NCBI GenBank assembly: GCA_045611765.1
Contig: JAZKXT010000006.1
Location: 1 to 64,000 of the forward strand
Direction: 5' to 3'
DNA: 64,000 nt
Source of the DNA: UMGS1649 sp045611765
GTDB lineage: Bacteria > Bacillota > Clostridia > TANB77 > CAG-465
Shown piece by piece: positions 8,014-16,514 of this stretch. The notes under the pieces are model-generated. The model made no database searches, had not been told where the DNA came from, and saw only the letters and a program-made list of their open reading frames with translations. A program made the translations under genes and the position numbers. How positions within the stretch are numbered: the first letter of the stretch is position 1; each line of letters starts with the position of its first letter.

Positions 8014-9696
8014 ATGGAACTTATCATTCCTATTGGCATTGTGGTTGTCTTCGTTGTGGCCCTTATCATTTTTCTAACCGCTATTTATAAAGTGGCGGAT
8101 GTCGATAAGGCGCTTATTATTACAGGTGGCAAGGAACCAATCATTAAAGTTTCTGGCGGCGCGTTTGTTCCTCCGATTTTTCGGAAAGCAAGCTATTTTG
8201 ACCTTTGCATGTTAACGGTTTCGGCGGATTCTGATGAGATAAAAACATCTACTGCGGTTCCTGTAGTTTGTGACTGGACAGCTCAGATTAGACCGTGTGT
8301 ATCCGATCCGTCAAAACTCCGCATAGCAATTATCTCTTTTAAGGAACGGGGAAATCAGGGTATTATTGACGACGTCAAGCTTACTCTGATGGGTGCGGTA
8401 CGCGATGTCGTAGCAGCAATGACTCCAGAGCAAATCCTAAGAGACAAAGAGGAATTTAAGAAACAGATTCAGTCTGGCGTGAGCGACGAGCTTGATAATA
8501 TGGGTCTGGAACTGGTTTCTTTAAATATTCAGGATATTACGGACAACAATGAATACTTCAACAACATTGCGGCAATTGATGCAGCTGAAAAGCGTCAAGC
8601 AGCAGATATTAAGAAAGCGGAAGTAGATAAAACAACTCGCCAGAAACAAGCAGTTGCTAAGAAGGAAGCGGAAATCGCTGAAGCAGTGGCCAGACAGGAT
8701 GCTGAAATTGCGCGCATGAATGCAGAACAAACCGAGAAAGAAAAGCGCAAAGAAACGGATATGAAGCTTGCACAGTTCAGGATCGAAACTGACACCGCAA
8801 ACGCTGACGCAGAAATCGCAAAAGAACTTCAGACAACCATTCGGCAGAAAGAAGTTGAAGAGCGAAAGGGCGCGGTTGAAATTACCCGTCAAGAGCAGGC
8901 CAACTTAGCTGCTCAGAAAGAGCGTGAGGTTATGATTACTCGCGCTGAATCTGAGAAAGAGACACAACGTGTCAACGCTGAAGCGGCGGCCAACGTCATG
9001 TCTATCCAAGCTCAAGCCAAAATTCAGGTGGCTGAACGTGAAGCTGATGCGGCGCGTAAAGTTGCTCAGGGTGAGGCGGATGTCGCTACCACTAAAGCGG
9101 AAGCGCATGTAAAGGTAGCAACAAGCGAAGCGGAGGCTGTTAAAAAAGCGGCAGAAGCCGAGGCAACAAAGATTCGTGCCGAAGGTGCTGCAGCGGCAGA
9201 CGTGGCCAAGGCAAAAGCGGTTGCAGATGCTGAAGGTATTAAGGCAAAAGCCCTTGCGGAAGCCGAAGGCGTAAAGGCAAATTTACTTGCCCAAGCCGAA
9301 GGCGAACGCGCGCTTGCCGAAGCTAGAGCCTCTAATGAGAAAGTCAATTTTGAGATTGAGAAACTCAGAATTAACACTGAAGCTCAGGTCCGGATAGCAA
9401 CTGCGCAGGCTGAAATCATGGCTAACATTGGACAAAATGCTGAATTTATCAACATTGGTGGTGGAAGCGTTCCGGGTGTCAACGGAGGGACGGGAAACGT
9501 TTTGATCGATACGCTTTCTATGTTGCCAACTCTAATGAAGGCTCTTAATACAGAAAATATGGCTCTGAACGGCCGACCTGTTACAGAAGAACTTAAGGAT
9601 GTTTCTAAGGCTATTGGTGCTGGATTGGGAGCGCTTAGAAGGGATGACGCCGAAACGGCAATTCCGGATGCTAATGTAGCAAACGCCAACAAATAA
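8014..9696 (+). CDS. Flotillin-like SPFH membrane scaffold protein
   Basis: 560 residues. One N-terminal membrane segment (IIPIGIVVVFVVALIIFLTA, ~4-24), then an SPFH/prohibitin domain to about residue 200, a long Ala/Glu/Lys-rich coiled coil with repeated AEA and EAEG units (~200-470), and a hydrophobic Gly-rich tail. This is the FloT/YqiK-type flotillin plan for membrane microdomain scaffolds. An NfeD-type partner, often adjacent, is absent. AAAGGAG supports the ATG. Codon usage is richer in GC than neighbours. The many opposite-strand ORFs here are artefacts of the biased coiled-coil sequence. Confidence 0.88.
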   Translation: MELIIPIGIVVVFVVALIIFLTAIYKVADVDKALIITGGKEPIIKVSGGAFVPPIFRKASYFDLCMLTVSADSDEIKTSTAVPVVCDWTAQIRPCVSDPSKLRIAIISFKERGNQGIIDDVKLTLMGAVRDVVAAMTPEQILRDKEEFKKQIQSGVSDELDNMGLELVSLNIQDITDNNEYFNNIAAIDAAEKRQAADIKKAEVDKTTRQKQAVAKKEAEIAEAVARQDAEIARMNAEQTEKEKRKETDMKLAQFRIETDTANADAEIAKELQTTIRQKEVEERKGAVEITRQEQANLAAQKEREVMITRAESEKETQRVNAEAAANVMSIQAQAKIQVAEREADAARKVAQGEADVATTKAEAHVKVATSEAEAVKKAAEAEATKIRAEGAAAADVAKAKAVADAEGIKAKALAEAEGVKANLLAQAEGERALAEARASNEKVNFEIEKLRINTEAQVRIATAQAEIMANIGQNAEFINIGGGSVPGVNGGTGNVLIDTLSMLPTLMKALNTENMALNGRPVTEELKDVSKAIGAGLGALRRDDAETAIPDANVANANK

Positions 9697-9773
9697 TATT
9701 TCAAAATGTAGATGCATTTATTTCGCAGACAATAAAACTCCTTAACAAACTACTTATTACAAGAAAGTCAAAA

Positions 9774-9812
9774 AACAAGCCGTCATTGAGAATTTATCAA
9801 TGACGGCTTGTT
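9774..9812. terminator. Convergent (bidirectional) terminator
   Basis: 16-bp perfect stem 9774-9789 / 9797-9812 with a 7-base loop. On the minus strand it is followed by a run of T, so it mainly ends the XRE gene and may also stop the flotillin transcript. Confidence 0.75.
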
Positions 9813-9902
9813 AGATTTGTAACTATTAAGTTAAATAACAATCAATATATTTAGTTAAAAAAGTTAGACTTCTATCCAAACTTATTTATATAAAATTTCT
9901 TT

Positions 9903-10232
9903 TCATTCATTGTTAGGATTGTTAGTCTTTAAGTACATTGCCAAATCTTTTATTGCTTGGCAAGCACTAATTAGTTGCTCATCTGAAAATTCTGTCAACA
10001 TTGCTTTGGTTGATTCAACAACACTCATATCCTTACCAAATAAAATATAGTCGGCTGAAAGACCAGTAAAATCACAAAGGTGTTTTAGCTTTTCGATAGA
10101 TAGATAATTTTGACCGTGTTCAATTAAACCAAGGTACTGACCTGTTATTCCTATTTCTTTTGCAAAAGCTTCTTTTGTAAGGCACATACTTTCACGAACT
10201 TTTCTTATTCTTTGACCGATTTCTTTTTTCAT
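9903..10232 (-). CDS. XRE-family helix-turn-helix regulator
   Basis: 109 residues. The N-terminal ~62 residues form a Cro/CI HTH (IGQRIRKVRESMCLTKEAFA, then ITGQYLGLIEHG and LSIEKLKHLCDFTGLSADYI). The C-terminal ~45 residues are helical and probably for dimerisation. It is transcribed away from the response regulator at 10358, and the 125-bp shared spacer holds repeated ACAAAT motifs that either protein could bind. A role as repressor of the peptide/two-component locus is inferred from position alone. Confidence 0.85.
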   Translation of the reverse strand: MKKEIGQRIRKVRESMCLTKEAFAKEIGITGQYLGLIEHGQNYLSIEKLKHLCDFTGLSADYILFGKDMSVVESTKAMLTEFSDEQLISACQAIKDLAMYLKTNNPNNE

Positions 10233-10310
10233 AATTTACCACCTATATTTAGATTATATTAAAAATTTAATTTAAATAGTGAAAACACATAGTGATTGAG
10301 TGTGGTAACA

Positions 10311-10341
10311 AGTGACAAATTGTGATAATATGTTACAAATT
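10311..10341. promoter_or_regulatory. Direct-repeat operator candidate upstream of the response regulator
   Basis: Two similar boxes, GTGACAAATTGTG (~10311) and GTTACAAATTATG (~10331), start about 20 bp apart (two helical turns). A matching GTAACAAATTGTAAC lies at ~11177, before the peptide ORF. Read on the other strand, TTTGTCAC resembles half of a Spo0A box (TTTGTCRAA), which fits the output domain of the adjacent regulator. Confidence 0.45.
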
Positions 10342-10357
10342 ATGAAGGGAGATTTGT

Positions 10358-11140
10358 ATGGAAACGATACCAATAACGATTTTAATTGTTGAAGACGATG
10401 TAAATGAATGCGCAATATACAAAAATATTGTAAAAAATAGGGATGATGTAAAAATAATAGCAATTACTAATTCTTCTACTAAAGCTATTGAGGAATTTGA
10501 AATTAATAATCCTGATGTAGTAATACTAGACTTAGAATTGACAGATGGCGAGGGTAGCGGTTTTGACTTCATTGAGGCTATGAAAGAATACCCATTAAAT
10601 AGAAGACCAAAAATAATTGTGACAACAAATGTACATTCTAATACAGTATATGATTATTGTCATAACAATAATATTGATTTTGTATTTTATAAAAAACAAA
10701 AGAATTATTCTAGAGACAATGTAATAAACACAATACTTTTGCTAAAGAGTTATGAGTCTACAAATCAAACCGTTCCGGTTGATGTTGAAGATGATAAATT
10801 AGAAGAAAGTATATATAACAGAATAAATAAAGAATTAGATTTAATTGGAATTGCTCCGCATCTTCATGGAAGAAAATACTTATGTGATGCAATATATTTT
10901 ATTGTTCATAGTGGAGATAATTCTAAAATATCTATAGTCCAACATTTAGTTGGCAAATACAAGAAGTCTAGTAGCACAATAAGTAGAGCGATGCAAAACG
11001 CAATATTACATGCTTGGAGAATAACTCCCATAGAAGATTTAACAAAATATTATACAGCAAGAGTAAATTACGAAACTGGTGTTCCTACACCAACAGAATT
11101 TGTATATTATTATTCAGATAAAATTAGAAAGGAAATATAA
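10358..11140 (+). CDS. Response regulator with Spo0A-like DNA-binding domain
   Basis: 260 residues. Receiver domain 1-120: acidic pocket VEDD (12-14), phospho-acceptor Asp in VVILDLEL (~58), IIVTTN and the late YKK lysine. After a linker, residues ~145-235 follow the Spo0A C-terminal domain: IGIAPHLHGRKYLCDAIYFI, then VGKYKKSSSTISRAMQNAIL and HAW (Spo0A has AHIKGYxYLREAI, then VERAIRHAIEVAW). It is not the sporulation master Spo0A itself, because its receiver is diverged and it sits with a GHKL kinase and peptide ORF. It likely binds the ACAAAT boxes around its own locus. Confidence 0.8.
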   Translation: METIPITILIVEDDVNECAIYKNIVKNRDDVKIIAITNSSTKAIEEFEINNPDVVILDLELTDGEGSGFDFIEAMKEYPLNRRPKIIVTTNVHSNTVYDYCHNNNIDFVFYKKQKNYSRDNVINTILLLKSYESTNQTVPVDVEDDKLEESIYNRINKELDLIGIAPHLHGRKYLCDAIYFIVHSGDNSKISIVQHLVGKYKKSSSTISRAMQNAILHAWRITPIEDLTKYYTARVNYETGVPTPTEFVYYYSDKIRKEI

Positions 11141-11207
11141 TAAAAATATTAAAGATATAACTAATTATAACAAAATGTAACAAATTGTAACATATAATCA
11201 CTTCTAA

Positions 11208-11244
11208 ATATCATTTATGCGAAATGCATAGATGGTATTTTTTT
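11208..11244 (+). terminator. Terminator after the response regulator, or attenuator before the peptide ORF
   Basis: 13-bp stem 11208-11220 / 11226-11238 with two G-U pairs, GAAAT loop, followed by six T. It ends only 11 bases before the Shine-Dalgarno of the 13-codon ORF, so it either insulates the regulator gene or conditions expression of the peptide. Confidence 0.75.
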
Positions 11245-11269
11245 ATTAAGCGGTGGAGGTGATTATATT

Positions 11270-11311
11270 ATGAATTTCTGGGAATGGTTAAGATACTGGT
11301 TGGGTCTGTAA
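11270..11311 (+). CDS. 13-residue Trp-rich peptide ORF
   Basis: ATG to TAA encodes MNFWEWLRYWLGL. An almost perfect anti-SD complement, GGAGGTGAT (11255-11263), sits 6 bases upstream, which argues strongly for translation. The peptide has three Trp and otherwise only hydrophobic or aromatic residues plus one Glu/Arg pair, so it would insert in or bind to membranes. It is bracketed by two Rho-independent terminators and lies between a response regulator and a membrane sensor kinase. It could be a leaderless signal peptide sensed by the kinase, a small membrane-active peptide, or an attenuation leader. I know of no named family. Confidence 0.55.
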   Translation: MNFWEWLRYWLGL

Positions 11312-11325
11312 TTATTAAAGACTCT

Positions 11326-11368
11326 AAAAACATAGCAGCTTTTCATTGAGAAAAGCTGCTATGTTTTT
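11326..11368 (+). terminator. Strong Rho-independent terminator after the peptide ORF
   Basis: 19-bp stem 11326-11344 / 11350-11368 (AAAAACATAGCAGC and its complement in the outer part), ATTGA loop, T-rich 3' arm. It separates the peptide ORF from the kinase gene. Confidence 0.88.
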
Positions 11369-11453
11369 GATAGTAACTTTCAGAAATTATGGAAAAATTC
11401 TTGATATATTTTTAGAGCTTATATATAATATCATCGTGTACGGGGTGAAAAAT

Positions 11454-12947
11454 ATGATAAATACAGATATTATTATAATTTTTATAAAAATGTATATTAT
11501 TAATATAAGTGTATATTATTGTATTACAAAGATAATAAACATTAATAATATTAGTATTATGAATAGGGTAATTATATTAATGATCAATTTTATTTGGGCG
11601 CTAGTGTATACTTTATTCAAAAGTATAGTTAATCCGTTTTTTCCATTTATAATTCTAGTGCTTGTATATACTGTAATTTTATCCAAGTTAACATCAAATA
11701 GTTTTGGCTACTCATTATTAGTTGTTGTTATGTCATATGCGCTTTCATTGTTATGTCACACGATAGCTGTTGCTATACAGTTTATACCATACAAATTACT
11801 CGAAACACATTTTAATATTACAAATTTGTATATAAGCTTAATAATAATAACAACAATACAATTAGTATTAATATATGCCTTCTTTAAAATAAAAAGATTT
11901 AAGAATGGCTTTTCATCTCTAAACAACAAATTAAATAATGAAATAACCGAAATTATAACCTTAAATATAAGTGCCATAGTAATAATGATTTATTGTTTGT
12001 TTAAAATTGGTAAGGATGAGACGACTATGAACTTATTTGCCATCATCCTACTCCTAACGGCGACAATGTATATGACTATTCAAAAGATGCTAACGATGCA
12101 CTATAAGCAAAAGCTACTTACTGACACAATGGAAGAATACAAGAAAGAATTGGGTGAAAAACAAAATGAAATAGATATTCTAAAAGCTGAGAAGAAAAAT
12201 ATAAGCAAAATTACACACGATTTTTATAATAGGCAGAAGGCTTTGGAATTATTAGTTGCAAGTAATATGAATGTTGAAAATATAAAGACTGAAGGAACAA
12301 GCCAAAATGTTTTAAACATAATAGAATTGCTAACAAATGAATATTCTGCAAGATTTGAAGCGGTTAAAGAATTACCTCGACTTGAACAAACGGAAATACC
12401 TGAAATAGATAATATGCTTAAGTACATGCAAAGCGAGTGTTATAACAATGGAATAAGTTTCAAACTTAAAATAATGGGAAATATACATTACTTAATAAAT
12501 AACATTATCCCCAAAAATAGATTAGAAACATTAATAGGTGACCACTTAAGAGATGCCATAAATGCAACTAATTTGAGTACTGTTGGAAATAAAGAAATTC
12601 TTGCTATACTTGGTATTAAGGAGAAGAAATACGAATTTTCTGTTTTTGATATGGGAGTAGACTTTAATATAAATACACTGAATAAATTAGGATTAGAACC
12701 TGTTACGACTAATAGCGAAAGAGGTGGAACTGGTACTGGGTTTATGACTACGTTTGAAACTTTAGATACAACTAAAGCGAGTCTAATAATCACAGAATAT
12801 CCTAAAGATTCAAACAACGCATATACTAAATGCGTAACTATAAGATTTGATGGAAAGAAACAATATAAAATATATTCATATAGATACAATGAATTAAAAG
12901 AATCTTGCGATAATAATAGAATCAAGATAGAGCAATTAGAGGACTAG
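11454..12947 (+). CDS. GHKL-type sensor histidine kinase (AgrC-like plan)
   Basis: 497 residues from ATG 11454 (GGGGTGA 7 bases upstream); a longer reading from TTG 11346 would start inside the terminator. Six or so hydrophobic segments fill ~1-210. A coiled linker follows, then the phospho-acceptor box ISKITHDFYNRQKAL (His ~255). A GHKL ATPase comes last, with N-box GDHLRDAINAT, FDMGVDF and GGTGTGF. A polytopic sensor without an extracellular domain is typical of kinases that sense peptides. It likely pairs with the regulator at 10358, and the 13-residue peptide between them is a candidate ligand. Confidence 0.82.
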   Translation: MINTDIIIIFIKMYIINISVYYCITKIININNISIMNRVIILMINFIWALVYTLFKSIVNPFFPFIILVLVYTVILSKLTSNSFGYSLLVVVMSYALSLLCHTIAVAIQFIPYKLLETHFNITNLYISLIIITTIQLVLIYAFFKIKRFKNGFSSLNNKLNNEITEIITLNISAIVIMIYCLFKIGKDETTMNLFAIILLLTATMYMTIQKMLTMHYKQKLLTDTMEEYKKELGEKQNEIDILKAEKKNISKITHDFYNRQKALELLVASNMNVENIKTEGTSQNVLNIIELLTNEYSARFEAVKELPRLEQTEIPEIDNMLKYMQSECYNNGISFKLKIMGNIHYLINNIIPKNRLETLIGDHLRDAINATNLSTVGNKEILAILGIKEKKYEFSVFDMGVDFNINTLNKLGLEPVTTNSERGGTGTGFMTTFETLDTTKASLIITEYPKDSNNAYTKCVTIRFDGKKQYKIYSYRYNELKESCDNNRIKIEQLED

Positions 12948-12972
12948 TTTAAATGCTAGTCTTCTAATTGCT
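12931..12972 (+). terminator. Hairpin overlapping the end of the kinase gene
   Basis: 17-bp stem 12931-12947 / 12956-12972 (AGCAATTAGAGGACTAG, one G-U pair) with an 8-base loop. There is no T run after it, so termination is likely but not certain. Confidence 0.5.
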
Positions 12973-12990
12973 TAAAAGATTAACATAATA

Positions 12991-13019
12991 TTGAAAAACT
13001 AATATTTTTATGATAAAAT
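12991..13019 (+). promoter_or_regulatory. Promoter for the repeat-domain protein gene
   Basis: TTGAAA (12991-12996), 17-bp spacer, TAAAAT (13014-13019). Confidence 0.6.
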
Positions 13020-13064
13020 ATAAAAAGCAAATAAATAAATTTACTCAAAATTTGGAGGTAAAGT

Positions 13065-13826
13065 ATGGGAAAACGGATAAATTCTTTAAAATTAGCGCCT
13101 ATTCCTATGTACTGTAGATTACTTAAAGGTGAAATTAAAGCTTTTCCTAATAACTATTTAGACAAAAAGAGTATTAAGGTTATGGTGCGTCACCTTCTAC
13201 TAACCCTCTATGGTTATACCCGCGAGGATGTTTTAACAAAAGTTGACCACGCATTTTTTAGGCAACATTGTCTCGGTGGGGCGAAAAAGTTCTTTAATAA
13301 GTGTGAAATCGATATGATAATCTACTGCTTCCCTGAATGGGAACTAAAGGCTTGGGAATTTAGAAAAACCCCTCAAAACTTTTGGAAGAGTAAAGAAAAT
13401 CAAAGGGATTTCGTACTGTGGTTGGCTAAAAAAGAAAACATAGAACTCCAGACCAAAGAAGACTATAGGAAACTAACAGTTGAAGTCATAATGAAATATG
13501 GCGGTGGCAAGGCAATGAAACACGCTGGAAGTTTGTTTGATTTACTAAACACGGTTGCTTGTGATAAGTACAAAAGGTGGGAGATTACTAAGAATTCGCC
13601 TTGGCGTGAGGAAGAAATAGTTCCAGCAATAAAATGGCTTGTAGAAGAAAAAATGGGTTATACACCTGAACAAGCTTGCGGATTAACAAGGAAGGACTTT
13701 GCCGACAATAATCTTGATGGCCTTTTACAGCGAGCGGGTAACCGTAGTGTTTTAAGGGCGTTGGAACTGGCTTATCCCGGAGTATACTGCAGAGCGGGAA
13801 CGTATGGAATTGCTCTAAGAAAATAG
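13065..13826 (+). CDS. Unknown protein with two copies of an ~60-residue helical module
   Basis: 253 residues, soluble, basic, rich in Trp and Phe. Two parts look alike: residues ~40-105 (VRHLLLTLYGYTREDVLTKV, then FFRQHCLGG, then FPEWELKAWEF) and ~190-250 (IKWLVEEKMGYTPEQACGL, then FADNNLDGLL, then YPGVYCRAG). This fits the tandem-module DUF4046-like proteins of Bacillota, which I recall only loosely. Function is unknown; a nucleic-acid-binding role is a guess. It is monocistronic with its own promoter and terminator, and its codons are more GC-rich than those of flanking genes. Confidence 0.55.
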   Translation: MGKRINSLKLAPIPMYCRLLKGEIKAFPNNYLDKKSIKVMVRHLLLTLYGYTREDVLTKVDHAFFRQHCLGGAKKFFNKCEIDMIIYCFPEWELKAWEFRKTPQNFWKSKENQRDFVLWLAKKENIELQTKEDYRKLTVEVIMKYGGGKAMKHAGSLFDLLNTVACDKYKRWEITKNSPWREEEIVPAIKWLVEEKMGYTPEQACGLTRKDFADNNLDGLLQRAGNRSVLRALELAYPGVYCRAGTYGIALRK

Positions 13827-13832
13827 CAATAT

Positions 13833-13870
13833 AAAGAACAAGTTTTGATATTTCAAGACTTGTTCTTTGT
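13833..13870 (+). terminator. Rho-independent terminator
   Basis: 11-bp stem 13833-13843 / 13858-13868 (AAAGAACAAGT) with a 14-base loop that can pair further. Confidence 0.75.
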
Positions 13871-13980
13871 TTGGGATAAGATAATATTTAAATATATGAA
13901 ATATATCTATAAAATTAAAATTTATTGTTGAAAAAACTCTCATGTGATAGTATAATTGTTGTATTAAAGGAGGTGCTACT

Positions 13981-15018
13981 ATGGAATATTCTAAAGATGA
14001 GATGATGACAAGAAAAGAATATTTGAAAAGTAAAAAGAAAAGCAGTTTTTGGCTTTCTAAGTTAAAGTACGTCCTTTTAATGGTTGTAGTAGTTTTGCTA
14101 GGCATATATGTTTTCAAACAACTTAATGTATATAACAATGTAACGAAACTTGCAAATAAAGTTGTAGAAGAGACAAAACTAGCAAGAACAATGACAATGT
14201 ATTATGTTGCTAAACCTTACACTAAAGATGGCACTACATCTGTTATGTTATATAAATCATATGATGAATCTAGAACTCAAATTGTTGGTAGTGAAGGATT
14301 TTCTAACATAAAAGTTTTGGACGGCAAGTTATATGGTATTTGTGATAAAAAGTTATATGTAATAGATTTGTTAACTAATGTAAAAACTGAACTTACAGAT
14401 AAAGAAGTGCAAGACTATTTAATTAATGGTTCAGATATCTATTTAAAGCTTGTAGACGGCATATATAAACATTTTGCTTCTTCAGGCGAGCTCAAAAAGA
14501 TAATTGATTGTAAAGCACAACAAATGTTATTAGATGGCAATAATATGTATGTTATAGCTGCGGGAAAAACAAGTGCTAGCATAATAAAATATAGCTTGAG
14601 CGGAAGAAAAGAAAAAGAGTTGTCTGAAAAATATATAGTAGCAGGTATGTTGTTAAATAACGATAACATATATTTTATAAATTCTAAAGATTCTAAATTA
14701 TATGTTGTTTCTAAATCTGGTGGTGAAATACAAAAGGTTATAGATAATAAGATAGCTAAAATAACAGATATAGTTTTTTATAAAGATATTATATATTATA
14801 TAAATAAAGATGATAGCAATACTTTATACATGTGTAATTTAAAAACGAATGTACATGAGAGAGTTGTAAAGAAAAATATAACATCAATTCAAATTGATGC
14901 AAATATAATATACTATACAGTTGGAGATACAATAGGTATAAATAAATTTGATGTGGTAACTGGTAAAACTGCTCAAATCACAAGCGCTAGAGCAGAAGAA
15001 TATATTTGTATAAATTAA
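13981..15018 (+). CDS. Membrane-anchored DUF5050-like beta-propeller protein
   Basis: 345 residues. A short basic cytoplasmic start, one membrane helix (YVLLMVVVVLLGIYVF, ~43-60), and an extracytoplasmic region built from repeating strands of the form NIYYI(N/T)xxDSKLY(V/M) seen several times between ~100 and 340. That pattern is typical of DUF5050/YncE-like propellers. There are no catalytic residues to point to. Role unknown; envelope sensing or protein contact is plausible. AAAGGAGG supports the ATG. Confidence 0.65.
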   Translation: MEYSKDEMMTRKEYLKSKKKSSFWLSKLKYVLLMVVVVLLGIYVFKQLNVYNNVTKLANKVVEETKLARTMTMYYVAKPYTKDGTTSVMLYKSYDESRTQIVGSEGFSNIKVLDGKLYGICDKKLYVIDLLTNVKTELTDKEVQDYLINGSDIYLKLVDGIYKHFASSGELKKIIDCKAQQMLLDGNNMYVIAAGKTSASIIKYSLSGRKEKELSEKYIVAGMLLNNDNIYFINSKDSKLYVVSKSGGEIQKVIDNKIAKITDIVFYKDIIYYINKDDSNTLYMCNLKTNVHERVVKKNITSIQIDANIIYYTVGDTIGINKFDVVTGKTAQITSARAEEYICIN

Positions 15019-15038
15019 TAAAACTAAATAATAAAATA

Positions 15039-15068
15039 AACCAAGTCATAAATGACTTGGTTGTTTTT
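15039..15068. terminator. Convergent terminator
   Basis: 10-bp stem 15039-15048 / 15053-15062 (AACCAAGTCA), TAAA loop, then G and five T. It lies between the propeller gene and the minus-strand MFS gene and can serve both. Confidence 0.8.
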
Positions 15069-16323
15069 ATATACCTTGGCTTTCTTGTAAATCCATTCTA
15101 TCGCTTTTCCCGTATTTAGAAGGGTCTAGTCCCATTCTAGAATTCATATAATTTAAAATTACTATCATTACAATAAATAAGCAAAATCCAAATACACAGT
15201 AACTTACTCCTATTGGGGCTAAATCAATAGTTTTACTTGCTACAAACATTAAGATAGCAGAACCAAAAGATTCGGCTAAATAATATATAGACATAAGTTT
15301 TGGCCTAATGGATGAAGTTGTGTAACGGCTTACATATTCTTTTATTATTATCCTATAAGCACCGTTTATTAATGATTGTATCATAAACACAATAATTCCA
15401 ACTGTTAATAATACATTGTAATTTTTAAATATTAATGCAAGCATACCTATTAGAACGAATGATAATATATATGTTATAGCTATCGTTGTGAGTGTTTTAT
15501 TTCTGTGCCTTCTTTCTATTTTATCTTGAACTAACGAACCGATGGCTGAAGCAATAGAAGCAAAAGCGAATATATAGCCGAACAGGGTAGATGATACATT
15601 TATATCATTTAAGAATGTTTTAATGTATAAATTTGAAAGCGCTCTTATTCCATAAAATACGCAAGCAAATATTAGTATTGCGTGTAATCTTTTAGAATTA
15701 AATATAAATTTAAATCCACTAAACATTTCTGTAAATCTTTCCTTAGTACTTGCTTTAGCTTTTTCGACATTTTTAATAGGCTTCATGTAAAATGCTAAGA
15801 TTGTTGCTGTAAGTGCGCAAGTAGCAGTAAATATCATTGGTAGGTACGGATTTATAAAATATAAATAACCTGCAGAGATACTTGCAACGGCTTCAACTAT
15901 AAAATATAGCGAAGAGCCTTTGCCTTCTATTTTCGCAAAACTTGAAACCTTATTTATTTTCTTTAAACTAGAATATAAAAACGGTGATTCAGATACACCT
16001 TTTAGCGCAAACCCAAATGCACAGCAAAATTCTCCGATTATAATAATGCTAAATGATGGGACGGTTAAATAAAATATAGCCCATATCATAATTAGAATGT
16101 TGCCGGCTATCATAGAGTTTCTAAGACCAATTTTGTCAGCTACAATAGAGGCGGGGATTTGACTAAGTATAGCCGCAAAAGAGTATATACTAGAAATAAG
16201 GGCTGTTTGAGATAGACTGAATCCTTTAACCCCAGTTAAAAACAGTATGGAAACTGCATAATAAAAAAGGATATCATAAGAAAATAATTTGTATATTGGA
16301 AATAATTTTATGTTCCTTTGCAT
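15067..16323 (-). CDS. MFS transporter
   Basis: 418 residues with about 12 hydrophobic segments, a central charged loop (~185-205, KPIKNVEKAKASTKERFTEM), and the MFS loop 2-3 motif in the form DKIGLRNSMIAGN. AGGAGAAATT precedes the ATG. The substrate cannot be read from sequence; a small-molecule exporter is the usual annotation for this branch. It is divergent from der and alone in its unit. Confidence 0.85.
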   Translation of the reverse strand: MQRNIKLFPIYKLFSYDILFYYAVSILFLTGVKGFSLSQTALISSIYSFAAILSQIPASIVADKIGLRNSMIAGNILIMIWAIFYLTVPSFSIIIIGEFCCAFGFALKGVSESPFLYSSLKKINKVSSFAKIEGKGSSLYFIVEAVASISAGYLYFINPYLPMIFTATCALTATILAFYMKPIKNVEKAKASTKERFTEMFSGFKFIFNSKRLHAILIFACVFYGIRALSNLYIKTFLNDINVSSTLFGYIFAFASIASAIGSLVQDKIERRHRNKTLTTIAITYILSFVLIGMLALIFKNYNVLLTVGIIVFMIQSLINGAYRIIIKEYVSRYTTSSIRPKLMSIYYLAESFGSAILMFVASKTIDLAPIGVSYCVFGFCLFIVMIVILNYMNSRMGLDPSKYGKSDRMDLQESQGI

Positions 16324-16514
16324 AATTTCTCCTTTGTAAATATTAATACATAATAATATACACTAATTATATTGCAACTGAACATAAATACAACTACATT
16401 TATATGACATTTTCTGCACAAACATATTACATGAGAAATTTGGAAATTCTTTGTAAAACCTTTACTTTAAGTTAAAATTAATGTAAAATATATAAGATAA
16501 AAGAAGGTGAAAAA

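Noticed and set aside
8521..9704. Several opposite-strand ORFs inside the flotillin gene
   Set aside because: They arise from the Ala/Glu-biased coiled-coil codons; no ribosome sites or promoters.
11270..11368. Peptide ORF plus terminator as a Trp attenuation leader
   Set aside because: Three Trp codons and a terminator are suggestive, but the Trp codons are not in tandem, no alternative antiterminator pairing is evident and the downstream gene is a kinase, not a tryptophan gene. Kept as a lesser alternative.
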